From contig NC_053036.3 in NCBI RefSeq assembly GCF_002575655.3, positions 155,286,627 to 155,350,626 on the forward strand: DNA of 64,000 bases, in the 5' to 3' direction. Both the position numbers and the translations under genes were made by a program. Numbering within the stretch: the first letter of the stretch is position 1; each line of letters opens with the position of its first letter. Below the pieces are notes generated by a model. That model was not told where the DNA came from. It ran no database searches and saw nothing but the letters and a program-made list of their open reading frames with translations. Of the stretch, positions 1 to 12,400 are shown one piece after another. The DNA comes from Aegilops tauschii subsp. strangulata (Eukaryota > Streptophyta > Magnoliopsida > Poales > Poaceae).

Positions 1-643
1 AACCGCATGGCAATAAACAGAGCCACTTAGCAACAATGCAGGAAGCGGCTAGGAAGGATGTGAAGAGGGCATTTGGTGTGCTTCAGGCTCATTGGAGAAT
101 TGTGCGGAGCGCTGCATTGATGTGGGAATCAGAAACTTTGTGGCAGCTGATGACATGTTGTGTTATTCTGCACAATATGATTGTCGAGGATGAGGGTGAT
201 GGTGTAGCCCAAACCCATGATTTCGAAGCACCTGGAGAACAAGTTGAAATCCCGGAAGATCAAGATGCGGCTCAGCTTATGAACTTTCTGCAGATGCATC
301 AGAATCTTCGAGATCAGCAGGTGCACACGCAGCTACTCAATGATCTTGTGGAGCACATGTGGACCCACAATGGCAACCAAGGAGCCAATGCTTGAATTTG
401 ACACTTAAAATATTTTTTATGTAAACATTATCTATGCTTCGTATCAACATTTGCTATTTACGTGCGACATCGGCTTGTATGATCGACGTGCATGTATTTG
501 CATGGATTTGAGAGTCTGGATTTGAGATATGTAAATGTTGGGACGAGAATATGAGGGCTCGTCCGGATGTGCCCGCGGGCGTGCCTAGACGCGTACGCGG
601 ACGTATAAAGGATCGGATTTGCCAAATCCGTCTGTAGATACTC
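1..643 (+). mobile_element. PIF/Harbinger DNA transposon, 3' end
   Basis: The left part encodes the end of a Harbinger-type transposase. The right part is about 250 bases of noncoding DNA ending in a terminal inverted repeat that reads, inward on the minus strand, GAGTATCTACAGACGGATTT. The base after the end is followed by TTA (644-646), the 3-bp target duplication usual for PIF/Harbinger. The left half lies outside the window, so completeness cannot be judged. The terminus is an inference from one side only. Confidence 0.65.
3..395 (+). pseudogene. Harbinger-type transposase, C-terminal part (cut by window edge)
   Basis: The frame is open from base 3 to a TGA at 393-395; the first ATG inside it (36) is not a true start because conserved-looking residues precede it. 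The segment QEAARKDVKRAFGVLQAHW followed by CCVILHNMIVEDEG is the characteristic end of the plant transposon protein domain (DDE_Tnp_4 / PF04827) of PIF/Harbinger nucleases; the catalytic acidic residues lie upstream, outside the window. The last 60 residues are an acidic, glutamine-rich tail. The visible part has no stop or frameshift, so the copy may be complete beyond the edge. These nucleases cut and paste the element together with a Myb-like partner, which is not seen here. Confidence 0.75.
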
Positions 644-2397
644 TTATAGGTGAACTAATGTTGGGACAGTGAGGCTTTGTGTAATCGTGTCGTTTGTAAC
701 ACCCTCTAAAGGATCAGGCAAATCTTTTATCTCCGTTAGAAAAATGAACGAGCAGTAAGGGTACACCCTCCCATTTGGGTCCATGCATGTCTATTTGCAC
801 TGTTGAACGATCTGTTCTTTCTGGGTTCCAGGGTTCCAGCTCTCGCACGCTCACAGTCACACGTTCCCCATTTGCTCGTGGTCCTCTCTCTCCGCCAAAG
901 ATCTTTTCTGCTCTACCCCTAAAAAAAAAAGATCTTTTCTGCTCCTCTCTCGCCGTGCGGCACCGCCATTCCAAGGGGACGAAAGGCTTCCACCTGCGCC
1001 CCTAGATTTGTTATTAAAAGCCAACCAACGGGGAACCGAGAGTAAATCTTCGCATCAATCGCCACCCCAGATTAGAACGAAAGGCAGAAACAATTCCGCA
1101 TGGCCGTGACTGTACGTGAGTGTAACCGTACTACTGGTATCTAATCGCTATTTGAAATATATAGTATAAACGGGAGACACCTTCCACAAAAATATAATCA
1201 GCTCCCGGACGAAAAGGAAAGGCTGGCCGCTACGGCCAAGCAGCCGGAGACAAACGAGCCATACGCAACAATTCAATCATTCACGGGGAGCCTCCTGTCC
1301 TGGGGAAGCGAAAAGAAACCATTCGTTCGGTGGAACCCATCATCCTGCACTCCCCCCGGCCCTTGGTGAAAGTGAAAAGGAAGTCGTTTCCACGCAAGAG
1401 AAGCCTCAAGCAACTGATCATTGACCAACACGCACTGCCGCTGGTATCTAACCATAACTATCCGTGGCGTGAAAAGCAAACTGTTGCACTTGCACATGAA
1501 AAGCACTTGGTAATCCCTTCAGTTCAGTTTCATCAGGATCCGATCGTTCATCACGATCTCGTGCGGTCCGGAGATATGCAGGCGAGGCGAGCTGAGCATG
1601 AATGGCAAAGTCACAGCTACACAAGACTGCACAGGGATCGGCGTCGACGTCAGGTAGACCGGACAAGGACAACCGTCTCTAACCGAAACTCTGAACAGAA
1701 ACTGCGATCAGCCAGAAACAGCGAGCGGACGGTGCATGTCCTTGCGAAGACGAGAGAACGGCCGGGTCGTTGCTCCGTGAGATCATCAGAGTATCCGAGA
1801 ATCGCCGTGCAGCCACCGGCCGTCGCGCAAGATCAGTACCAGCCCGCCGCAAGACCAGACCGGCGCCGCCGTTTACTGGGTTGTTTCTTTCTGGAATGCT
1901 CCACATGTGAAAGATGACTGGACGGTGTTGGGTAAACTGTTACTCGTACTTAGGCTGCTGCTAATGGACGGTGTTCATTCAGCCTAGATACCTTGAACCA
2001 ATAGCACCGGCTGGCTGTTTGGTGTGCCGATGCTGGTGCATCTGGTCAATGGCAACAGGATCACGGGTGTCTCCAGTGGAAGAATCTCGCGGCTACAGTC
2101 TAATGCAATAACCAATAAGGCAGGAGGAGGTTACGACTCAAAAGTAGGAAAGACATCACATAATCTCTAACCTGAGTAGACCGATAACAACAGGCAGATC
2201 AGCCAAGTGGCAAGCACAGAAGCATTGCACCGGTGAGTGCAGTGAGAAGAAGCTTTTTCTCCGGACTCTTTTTAATTGAATTAAATAAAGCTTTGTGCGG
2301 CCGGTGTGGATCAAGGCAAGAGCTAATTGACAATGGAGATGTCGGAGATCTTTCGAATGATCATGGATCTGCGATAATGACCGTCCACTTGTGCGGA

Positions 2398-2428
<31 letters not shown>

Positions 2429-3401
2429 CAAGGTAATCTGCAATAATAAAGGATGACACAAATAACGTATACATATTCGCTAGATCCTGGAATGGCTCTG
2501 GCCGCTGGGGGCCAAGGTGATGGAGCTACCAGACTGGAGACTGGAGAGGGACAGGGCACCATTGTGGCATTGTGTCACTTGTTGAAATGAGATGAGAATC
2601 GATGCCGCGGATTTTTGGCAAATAATAAAATGCACTTCGGGTTCGAGAGGGGTGCCTGTGTGTGTGGCCCGTGATGCTGTTGCGTGTCCGTACGACATGG
2701 AGGAGGGTAGGGCCGGGCAGCAAGAGGCCGGAGCGAGTGAAGGGCCCGGATAAGAAAACAGCTCGGACGATTGGGTGGATTGGTGGGGCTGGGTCCCATC
2801 TGTCCGCGACCCTTTGCCAGAACATTTTAAATGGTTTTCGATGCGTCGCCGAGTGTAGCCAAAAGCTGACAGATGAGATATTCGTTGGGGATAGATTTTC
2901 TTTACAAGGGGATTCGTCGAGACATATGGGTCCGTACCAGTGGTGAAGGAGGCAGCCTGGCGTTGTCGGCCAGTCAATTCCATATTTGACTAGGCCCTTA
3001 AGTGTCCTGGGGCTTTTGGCGAAAAACTCTTTCCAGGTATGGTTTCTGTCTCCCACCCCCCTCTCCAGGTACTGTTGAAATGCAACTCTTGACAACAAAC
3101 GATTCATCATGGCAGGCGCAGCACAAACAGAAAAACAGACACGATTCAAAAAGAGCGTCCGTATATGTACAAGGCCCGTATGGAGATGGCCACACTACCA
3201 TATTCTACTCCATCCCTTTCCCGTCCATATTAATCGTCGCTGATTTAGTACAGGCAGTATCTACAATTACTGCTAGCTTTGACGAGTTTGCTCAAAAGTA
3301 TTTAGCGAGTTTCAGTTGGCTAATACAGTGTAATAAGCCACATACAACAACAGATATGCCGCAATGGAAGAAAGAAAGAGCGACAGGTATGCATGGCTGC
3401 C
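644..3401. other. Intergenic region, no gene recognised
   Basis: This stretch lies between the Harbinger end and the last exon of the GH123-like gene, so its right part must contain that gene's 3' UTR. Several open frames of 60-207 codons exist but none shows a recognisable domain, and they overlap one another on both strands. The only striking object is the 29-base C run at 2398-2426. The block 750-1010 is richer in GC and the rest is mixed. Confidence 0.6.
2398..2426. repeat. C/G homopolymer of 29 bases
   Basis: An uninterrupted run of 29 C on the plus strand (G on the minus strand). Such length is unusual and could form a G-quadruplex-like structure on the minus strand, or be partly an assembly or sequencing artefact. 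It lies about 1 kb downstream of the GH123-like gene's stop codon. Confidence 0.95.
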
Positions 3402-6400
3402 CTAAGATCTGCAGGTGCGGTATACCTCACCGCGCATCACATCAACTGGCCCATGATCATGTGCATAGCGATCCGGGCCAAGATACGCGCCAGTCTTCTC
3501 CAGGAGGGCCAAGGCCTCCTCCCTGCCGTACTTTGAGGAGTAAAGGTTCAAGTATTCAATGTCCTGCGTTACAAAATCCAAAAACAAGTGTTAGATACTG
3601 TAAGTTTCAGACAGCTCATAGTTATCCACTGGAAATCAGTGAAAGGCTGGAAGTAGCTAAGTTTCAGACAGCTCATAGTTATCTACTGTAAGTTTCAGAC
3701 AGCTCATAGTTATTCTACTAGAAGTTACATAACCAAAATCGAGAAACAAGTAGCTAAGTTTCAGTCAGCTCATAGTTCTCTACTGGAAATTGGTTTAAAG
3801 TGAAAGACTGGAAGAATTCATTTGGTTATGTAACCAATCTAAGCCAACAGTTGTACCATTGAAAAACAAAAGGTAAGGTGAACTGGTGAAATAGGACAAA
3901 AATGAACTACTCCCTCCGTTCCAAATATAAGATGTTTTGGATATTCAATATGGACTACCTACCGACTGAAACGAGTGAAAAAACACACTAAAATGCATCT
4001 ATATACATCTAATCAGAAAAAACTTAGAACATCTTATAATAGTGAACGGCAGGAGTAGCATTTTCAAAAAACTAAAACAGAAAGTATCACCTGCATGCCA
4101 CTGAGAATGCGTTCAAGCCTGAGGGACGCAACTGGTTCCTTTGACGAAGAAAACACCTCGCCAGGGTAAAACAGAACCCCGTCGCCTGGAGGAAGGCCGC
4201 GTCGGAAACAGATCTGCAACCACACAAGTTTGAGGATAAGATCAAACATAATATACTGTACCAAGTAAACAAAAATAGTCTAAATTTGAAATGCAAAATA
4301 AACATTGAAGTCGGAATAACGATGTCAGGTACCTGAATTAACAGGAAATGGTATATTTAAAGCACTAAATCGTGTAACAATACAAATGCTGAAAGTTCAG
4401 TTTAAGATTAAATGTAGGAGTAGAAAATAAGACAATCTCAAACCTAAGAATATCATCCACAGATACACTAAAATAAGAGTTACTAGATACATCTCTATTA
4501 GACTTCTAGTCTTAATTTAGTAAGAAAACTATCTTCTCACTTTCTTACACATTTATACTCCCTCCATAAAGAAATATAAGAGCGTTTAGATCACTACTTT
4601 ACTGATCTAAACGCTCTTATATTTCTTTACAGAGGGAGTACTTGTTACTGAATAGCAAACATGCTGCATGCATATAAGTTCAACATTCAAACCCATGTTC
4701 AGGTAATATTTCTTGAAATTACCGTAACATCTTAAAATATGAGCACCAAATACAATAAATTTTAATTATTCCGAATCAAGTTCATAGATGGGAACATAAA
4801 ATGGGGCAGTGCTGAAGATATATGCAACTAATCACAATCATATTTCATGCAAGCTAACTACCTCCATGTCTACCAACAAAAAATGAATGTGAAATTGAAA
4901 TTTCCATGAGCAAACAAGCATCCTAAATCATGTTTTCTTGCTTACAAGTTACTCCCTCCGTCCCATAATATAAGTCTTATATTATGGGACGGACGGAGTA
5001 CAATGCAACACAAACTTTTTTTTTTAACCTATAACATGCCAGGCATATCTCCTTTTCATTTCTCCCAACACAAAATGAATCTAATGGAACTTTTGAAGAG
5101 ATATTTGATGGGTTAGGAACAACCTCCAAAAAATACTTGGAATTTTTTGTCGATTCGGTGCTTGAACAAGGGTTTGGTACTTGAACCAGGGGATTTTTCA
5201 AACATACACCCCAGATGTCACCGCGAACAAAAACTAGCAGGCAACTTTTACACAAATTCTACTGTAAAAAATGAAAACACCCTTCATAGATTAATGTCAC
5301 CTCACTGTATCAAGAGGTTTTCCAATGTATAGCATACCTCGGCACTTGGTATCATAGCCTTCTCGTAGCAGTTGGTACCCCAGTAAAGAAATCCTGTGCC
5401 ACCCTCCTTCCATGCTCTCCACATCACTGCCCGATGCTGGGTTCCGCGCATCCCAAGGTGCCAATTTGGTTGAGGATCAGAAGGCCCCATACAAACATAT
5501 GTCCACCACTCCTAGATACGATTAAGATGGTTTCATCAAGATAAAGGTCACGAACTTAAAAAACCAGAGAGATTCATATTTTTTTCGAAAAGGGCAGAGA
5601 GATTCATATACTTCCATATCTGAGAGAAAAAATCATAAATAATAAAACCACTCTATAAGTCTATATGAGAGAGTCATATAAAATTCCATTGACCAAGAGA
5701 GTTTTTAAGGTAGTTGACTAGGAAACTTGAGGTGGTTCGTAGTTAAAACAGTAGGGTTCATGCCGATTGGCGATCAAACAGCCTAAAATACAGATGCCAA
5801 TAGTACTCAACCATATCACTAAACTTGTATAGAAAGGTCTGAACCTCTGACTGCATTGGCAACACACAAGAAATTCTTCACTGCATCACTGAAAAGAGAG
5901 GGATTTGACAAAAGAACCCTACATTATTTGAGGAGCTATTTCAATTTTTGGCCTCAGAGCACCACCAGTGCTGCCACTTGTGAGGATGTTGCGGCACCGC
6001 CGAAGCGTACCGAAATTGAGATTTTGGTAGTGCTACTGAAAATCCTCCATCATCTGAATTTGTCGTGTGTGCGACGGTGGGCTAGTGTTGCTGCTGTTGG
6101 GATCGAGGCAAGTGGAGAAGACAACATATGATGACTTTGACATGGTGGTGCTTCTCGAGCACCAGGTCTCGAGCTCTGGGGCAAAAACCCTAGGTCTGAC
6201 CCTACTTGGTTATACCTGGCAACGGCAGCATTTTTACGCCGTTACCATGTTGATGGCATTGCTTGGAGTTTGCTCAGACAGGGTGAAAACCCATGATTTG
6301 GACTTCGAGGGTTGGATCCGGCAATGGCGGCACTTGTGTGTCGTTCCCTTCTTGAAGGCATTGCTTTTGAAGAACCCTTCTCATTGTCCTTGTGTTGTCA

Positions 6401-9400
6401 AGAGATAGTCAGTGTCGATGGTCGTTGTTGTAAATAGTCTATCGCTGTTTGATCTTTTTTTTTCTTCCTCCGCCAAGGCAGAGCTTCGGTCATGAGGCCG
6501 GCATGAGTTTTTTTTGTGTGTGTTGGTGTTGGCTGTGTGCATCCTAGCTATGCAGAGGCCGGGTGTCGCTCATTGCGTATGTATCCGCTTGATGCTTCAT
6601 TATGAGTCAATAAAAACACCCTTCATAAAAAAAAATTACATTGAGTCTATAGCATCAGACAAATTAATGAACAAGAAACTAAGAATAGCAGAAGGATGGT
6701 ACACAGGAATGTATGCAAATGCAGTTACTGGGCTCACATTGTCCATAGAGACACTACTCGTAAAAGAAAATATTAAGGAATGTACACTCCATATTTTCAT
6801 AAAGTTTATATGACTCATAAACATTTTCCTATACTTTATGAAAATATAAGAAAATATGACATAAACCCACGCAAGCTGGCATACTGTCACCCAACAACTT
6901 TAATTATACTTCTGATGAAATATACCAATAGATCAGAACAATGTTGTCAGAAGACAATGCTGTAACTTCATGAGACCCTTAAGCATGGAACACGCTTCCT
7001 AGAATTTGATGTAGAATATCAAAGCATTAAAAATAATGTCCTTTTAAGATAACGTAAGGATCATCCTCCTCGCTGTAAACTTGTAAAGAAAGTGTAAAAG
7101 GAAAATGGCACAAATGAAACTAAATAGAAACACAGAATCTGTAATTACTTCACCAAGGTCAGGTCGTAGTTCAGCAATAATATCCTTCACTAAGTCCTCT
7201 CTTGTGCCAAGAACCCATTCGCTGTATAAGAAAAAATATCAGTGATGGAAATGGTTCTTCAGTCCTGTAGGTATGCATTTTGTTAACAAGTCCAAAATTG
7301 AACAATGCATGACACTTCCATTAGTTCGCACCAAGCCACCAATACTTATACTGGCCTAACTATCACATATCTCACACATCCACAACATGTACAAGCGCTC
7401 TCAGTTTCATCAAATTGTCAATTCCATGTCAGTGCAAAATTTATCTCAAACAGGGCATTGATAACTTCATATTGTTTGGTCCACTTTTGTTAACATAACT
7501 ACCTCTAACTTTCTAAAACCTGTGCACTTTACAAATAGCATAGGCTCGGGATTGGTATGAAAAGACAATTCAAGATATAGATAACCAAATAACACTTTAA
7601 TGTTCTGAACCTTACGCAATTTGTGTTTAGAACCAAACATCGTGAATCGATTATTGTCAATTATTGTTGCATTAGTATAGATGCTATAGGAAACTGAAAT
7701 AGATGTGGTTTCATATCCATATAGCTGGAAAAGCAAGTCCATATCATGCCAAATCAGTATGACATCAGATGCTCCAGATTTTGCAGACTAGCAATCCAGA
7801 ATGAACACACAAGTGCCCAACAATGCATACCTAGTGCAAAAGATTTGTGTATGCGGACGTAGAACATTTGGAACTTTCGTAAAAGCCTCGAACGTAGAAG
7901 GAGCCAGTTCAGAACCACTTGGACCTACATTAGCCATTCAAATTGTAAGAAGAAACTTAAGGCTTCCCAAGTGCCAGCTTCCATATAATCATTATCTAAA
8001 TGTCCATAAAACCTAATACCAGGCTGGGTAACAGAAATATTTTACCCCATGAGTCGCAAGCAAGTAATCAGATGTTCATTTAAGAAAAAATATACAAAGC
8101 AAGCACAGTAGCTTAGCAATAAACAAAATAAATAATTCTATGGTACATCAAATCTCAACAGTGATTAGACTAGTTGGAACTTGGAACATCTCAAACTTCA
8201 AGATGGCAGCCAAGAGAATTGTAATTATTCAACCCCATGTTTGATTCATTTTGCCACAAACTTTCAGTTTCACCTCCCTTCTTTGCTTCAGTTTGCTTCT
8301 CAACATTCCCCCATTATATTGAGCACTAAACAATATACAGCGGTACTTTATTACCGAATTGTTTTCTAGCATGTTGGCTAAGCTGATTAAGTAACTTAGA
8401 CTATATATCTACCTCAGTACAATGATCTCTTAATATTCTCAGCACAAATACATACATATTCATTTCGGATCCAAATAAGTAGTGTTTTTTAAACAAGTGT
8501 ACATCACAAGAAGAGCTTTACGTTTTGTCGTATATGAGTCCAAGTATGGAAGTATACTGACCAGCATAATAAGTTGTTAGAATACGCACATCAGGTGTGT
8601 ATGTCCTTAACTCGTTAGAGATGTTGCGGATCACTTCGTACTGCTCCATATTCAATGGCTGAAAAAAACAAGAACAAATTATAAGATGATCACATGTATC
8701 TCTTTTCGATGAAAAGAACAGGTGCACCATATACATGAGTTGATGTGGTTTGACGCATCAGAATAGAGTTCAACTGGTTGGGCACTTAAGGACTTAAGCA
8801 CATGCATAGCACCTGAGTGTATAGGTGCAATAGTGCAAACCATTTTAGTTTCAGCACCAGATTAAAATGGACCCACAAGAACGAGATGCTTCATGAATTA
8901 TTGCATGACCCTTCACAATTTTAATTTTAAACTCAAGCGAGTTAGAGGAAATAAAATGTAGAAGTTTCCTAGAAATAAACTTTTGTCATGTTCTTTCCTA
9001 CTTTATTTCAACTCCTAGATTGTCAGGGATTACATTTTTTCACGCAGAAAGAATGAACCCAATGAATGAAGCTATGCTAAGTTGGAATCTACCTTCAAAA
9101 CTTTATTTCCTGGTTCTCTTTTTATGTTGATTTGGTGCTCAAACCAAAAAGGTTTGAGTAGCGTAGCTGTATGTATTACCTCATGGTTTGCACCAGAATA
9201 TTGCCAAGGTGCAACCATCAGCTGCTAGCACATAGAAGGTCGAAGCTACACTCACAACTCACATAGAACAAACCGTTAATATACAGTTTTCTCAAGAATC
9301 AGGATATCCTAGGAGCATAGAAGCGATTTAGTTGGCTAAATGAAGTTTGGATCTACCCTTCGAACCAATTAAGGAAGGGTTAGCTCAACATTCAGCGGCA

Positions 9401-12400
9401 GGTCCTAGTCAGCAGTTACATGTAGCAGTGTGTACTGAGCACTAGTGTTCTTTGACATGTTGCATTGGCATCATCATTATATAACAAAAGCAGTTGCAGT
9501 CATCCAAATTAAACAAAAATGCTTAGGTAGCATTGAATATTAACTACCCTGTGTTTCACAATACTGACAACTAATGCAAACGCAATTATGGACGAAAATA
9601 CCCTCGATAACATCTCAAGCATGTAACATGGGTAACAAATACAGGGAATTCACAGGTCTGATAGGGCAATTTGGGAAGTTCGCCTAGGGATTTATGAGCT
9701 GCCTATGGATTCATGAGTTCTATCTTTCTATTTACGACGCTTAAGCCTGGCGTGGTTCATTAATTGCTGTTATCATAACTCATAACTATATTATCGTTCC
9801 AACTGCATAGAACTAGGCAGGATCTAATGGGATTTGAAAACTATGTGACATCACACTACGCAATATAAGCATAGCAACCCTTGAACTTTGTGTTGTAGAA
9901 CCATTTCACTCGATATAGCAACAACAGCAACAACAACAACCCAACAAAGCCTTTAGTCCCAAACAAGTTGGGGTAGGCTAGAGGTGAAACCCATAAGATC
10001 TCGCGACCAACTCATGGTTCTGGCACATTGATAGCAAGCTTCCACACACCACTGTCCATGGCTAGTTCTTTGGTGATACTCTAGTCCTTCAGATCTCTCT
10101 TTACGGACTCGATATAGCATAGAAGTAAAATCATGCACCTCATCCCACAAGTAGAAGTAAGCTTTCGACCAATGAGCCTCTGTTTTCAAGATTTCAACCT
10201 CTCTTCGCAGAGAATTTTTTGCTGCATCGGTACTGTTGTGCATCAACAAAGGAACGAAATTAATAGAAGAGAAGTAAACAAGCTGATATGAAATTTAGTA
10301 GAAATTCTAGCATTACCATGACAGAATAGGCGCGTAAGGTACAGCATATGCTGCGAGTCTTGGATCAGAATAATATTCATTAGCCTTTGGATGATCAGCT
10401 AAAAGAACAAAGACAAAGTTGGAAAATCACATCTGAGAATAAATTTACATAAAGAAGCATACTCTTTTTTTTTCTTTAGAAATAGATGCATTACCAGGCC
10501 AGGGGCATGTGTACGCAAGAATACGCATGCTATCGCCCCATCTGCAGAAAAATGGACTGATTCTGTACTGGAGGAGCCACCTGAAGTGATGATCCAGTGC
10601 ATCATACCACCCTTTGGTGCCATGCTCCAAACAAAACCGGTCTTCAATGACAGTTTCAGATATCTAATATAGTTAAAGGACAACAAATGCATACAAATAC
10701 AATTCAAATGCAAAATGATGATAGCTGCAATACCTACATAGACAACTCAAACATAAATTCACAACTTCAGGTCTGCAAATTGAATGTCTTGCACCACAAA
10801 GAAGGCATATGGAATTCCTCATATCATAATATGTCAGAACGTTACTACATACTAAAGGAGAATATTGCCAGGATACACCAAAAACAGCAGGTAAGGAAGG
10901 TGTCAATGGGAGAGTGAAATCCCACACAGTCAGGCTTAACTTTACACGAACAGCAACATTGTTCATAACATCTTCATCCATCATGTCTCCTAATCCATTA
11001 TTCTCATGGCAGTCCTGGAATGCTGGAAGCACTAGCATCCTCCTCAGTGTGGTTGAAGTTGATGATAGTCTTAGTATCTGCATGTTATAGCACTGTAAGG
11101 AAAGGAATTATATGCTAGTATGTGAAGTGTTATTGACAGATAAAATACCATTTCCTCTGACGAAGAGTGGTCTCTGGATTCAGTGATATCAAGACAAGTC
11201 TTTAATTCTTTATACAGCTGGTATCTCTCGGATTTTGGTAACGAGTCTGCCTTGGAACTGCCAAATATATACCAAAAAATAACAGTTAATAACTCAAATG
11301 ATGAATAACTAACAGCACATAGATGCATATGTGGCTACAATTCCAGGCTAAATATCATCTGGACACACGTTACCACCTGCAAGCATCAGATTGGCACACA
11401 TCCAATACCCGCATCTGAGACCTAAGCTCAGAATTCTAGCTTCAGGATGAATAAGAACTATTTGTAAAGATGTTTGCTTGGTTCATGAACTGAACCCCAT
11501 CCAATTTACTAACATTATTGGAAGCATATAAGAAAATCAGACTCGTGAACTCACACTAGGTTTCAAATTACCACTTCATACGGGATCATGATAATGCAAG
11601 TCCAAAAACTTGGAACAAACAGAAAACAATGTCTTGGTTTTTACAAGACGCAACTATACAAACTCATATCAAGCTCTAATGGCTGGATTTTCCACCAACA
11701 ATATATACTGAGAATATGACCCTACAGTAAAACAAATTATTTCCAATACTCCCTCCGTCCCAAACTTCTTGTCTTAGATTTGTCTAGATACGGAATCTTG
11801 TCTTAGATTCCGTATCTAGACAAATCTAAGACAAGAATTTTGGGATGGAGGGAGTACTTTATATGTCTTCTCGTATTGATATCTCGTTCCAGTATGCCAT
11901 TTGGTCACTTGCGTAAGTGGTTAGAATTTGTCCTCATGTTTTTCTCCAAGCAATTTGAGCAGATTATACTACCATTTGTGACATAAGTACATGACCAAAT
12001 AAGTAGCCAATTTAAGCTTACTCTGAGTCTGTCCTCACAGCAGTAATACATATTTCTCCTTCATATAGACCAGGTTCTTGCCCACAAGGAACATTTAGTG
12101 AGACCCATACTGCAGTTGTCTCCCTGTAGAAAGAAAGCAATTAGCAATTATTAAAAAAAATGAAGACAAATGTTTCAATCATGTGGCTAGCTAAAGCACA
12201 GAAGCAGTACCCAGGAAGTAGGTTTATTTGCGGACTGGAAGGATCGATAGGCACAAGGGCATCTGGTACACCTAATATAGGCACCACATGTCGCAACGTT
12301 ATAGATTGACCAACCACTAACCTGATACAGCATTGTTATAATCATCCAAAGTAGAATGTACACATCTTGGTTAGCCACCGAATGAATTCAAAATTTAACC

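Noticed and set aside
1330..1917. 195-codon plus frame
   Set aside because: Arg-rich, no recognisable domain, no splice or promoter context; probably chance.
2526..3149. 207-codon minus frame downstream of the GH123-like gene
   Set aside because: No domain and overlapped by other frames. It lies downstream of that gene's stop codon and could only be part of its 3' UTR or chance.
9953..10138. Coding-like extension after YFYLWDE in the GH123-like gene
   Set aside because: This is read-through into the intron and the SINE; the GT at 10138-10137 and the matching next exon (starting PLNMEQYEV) show splicing.
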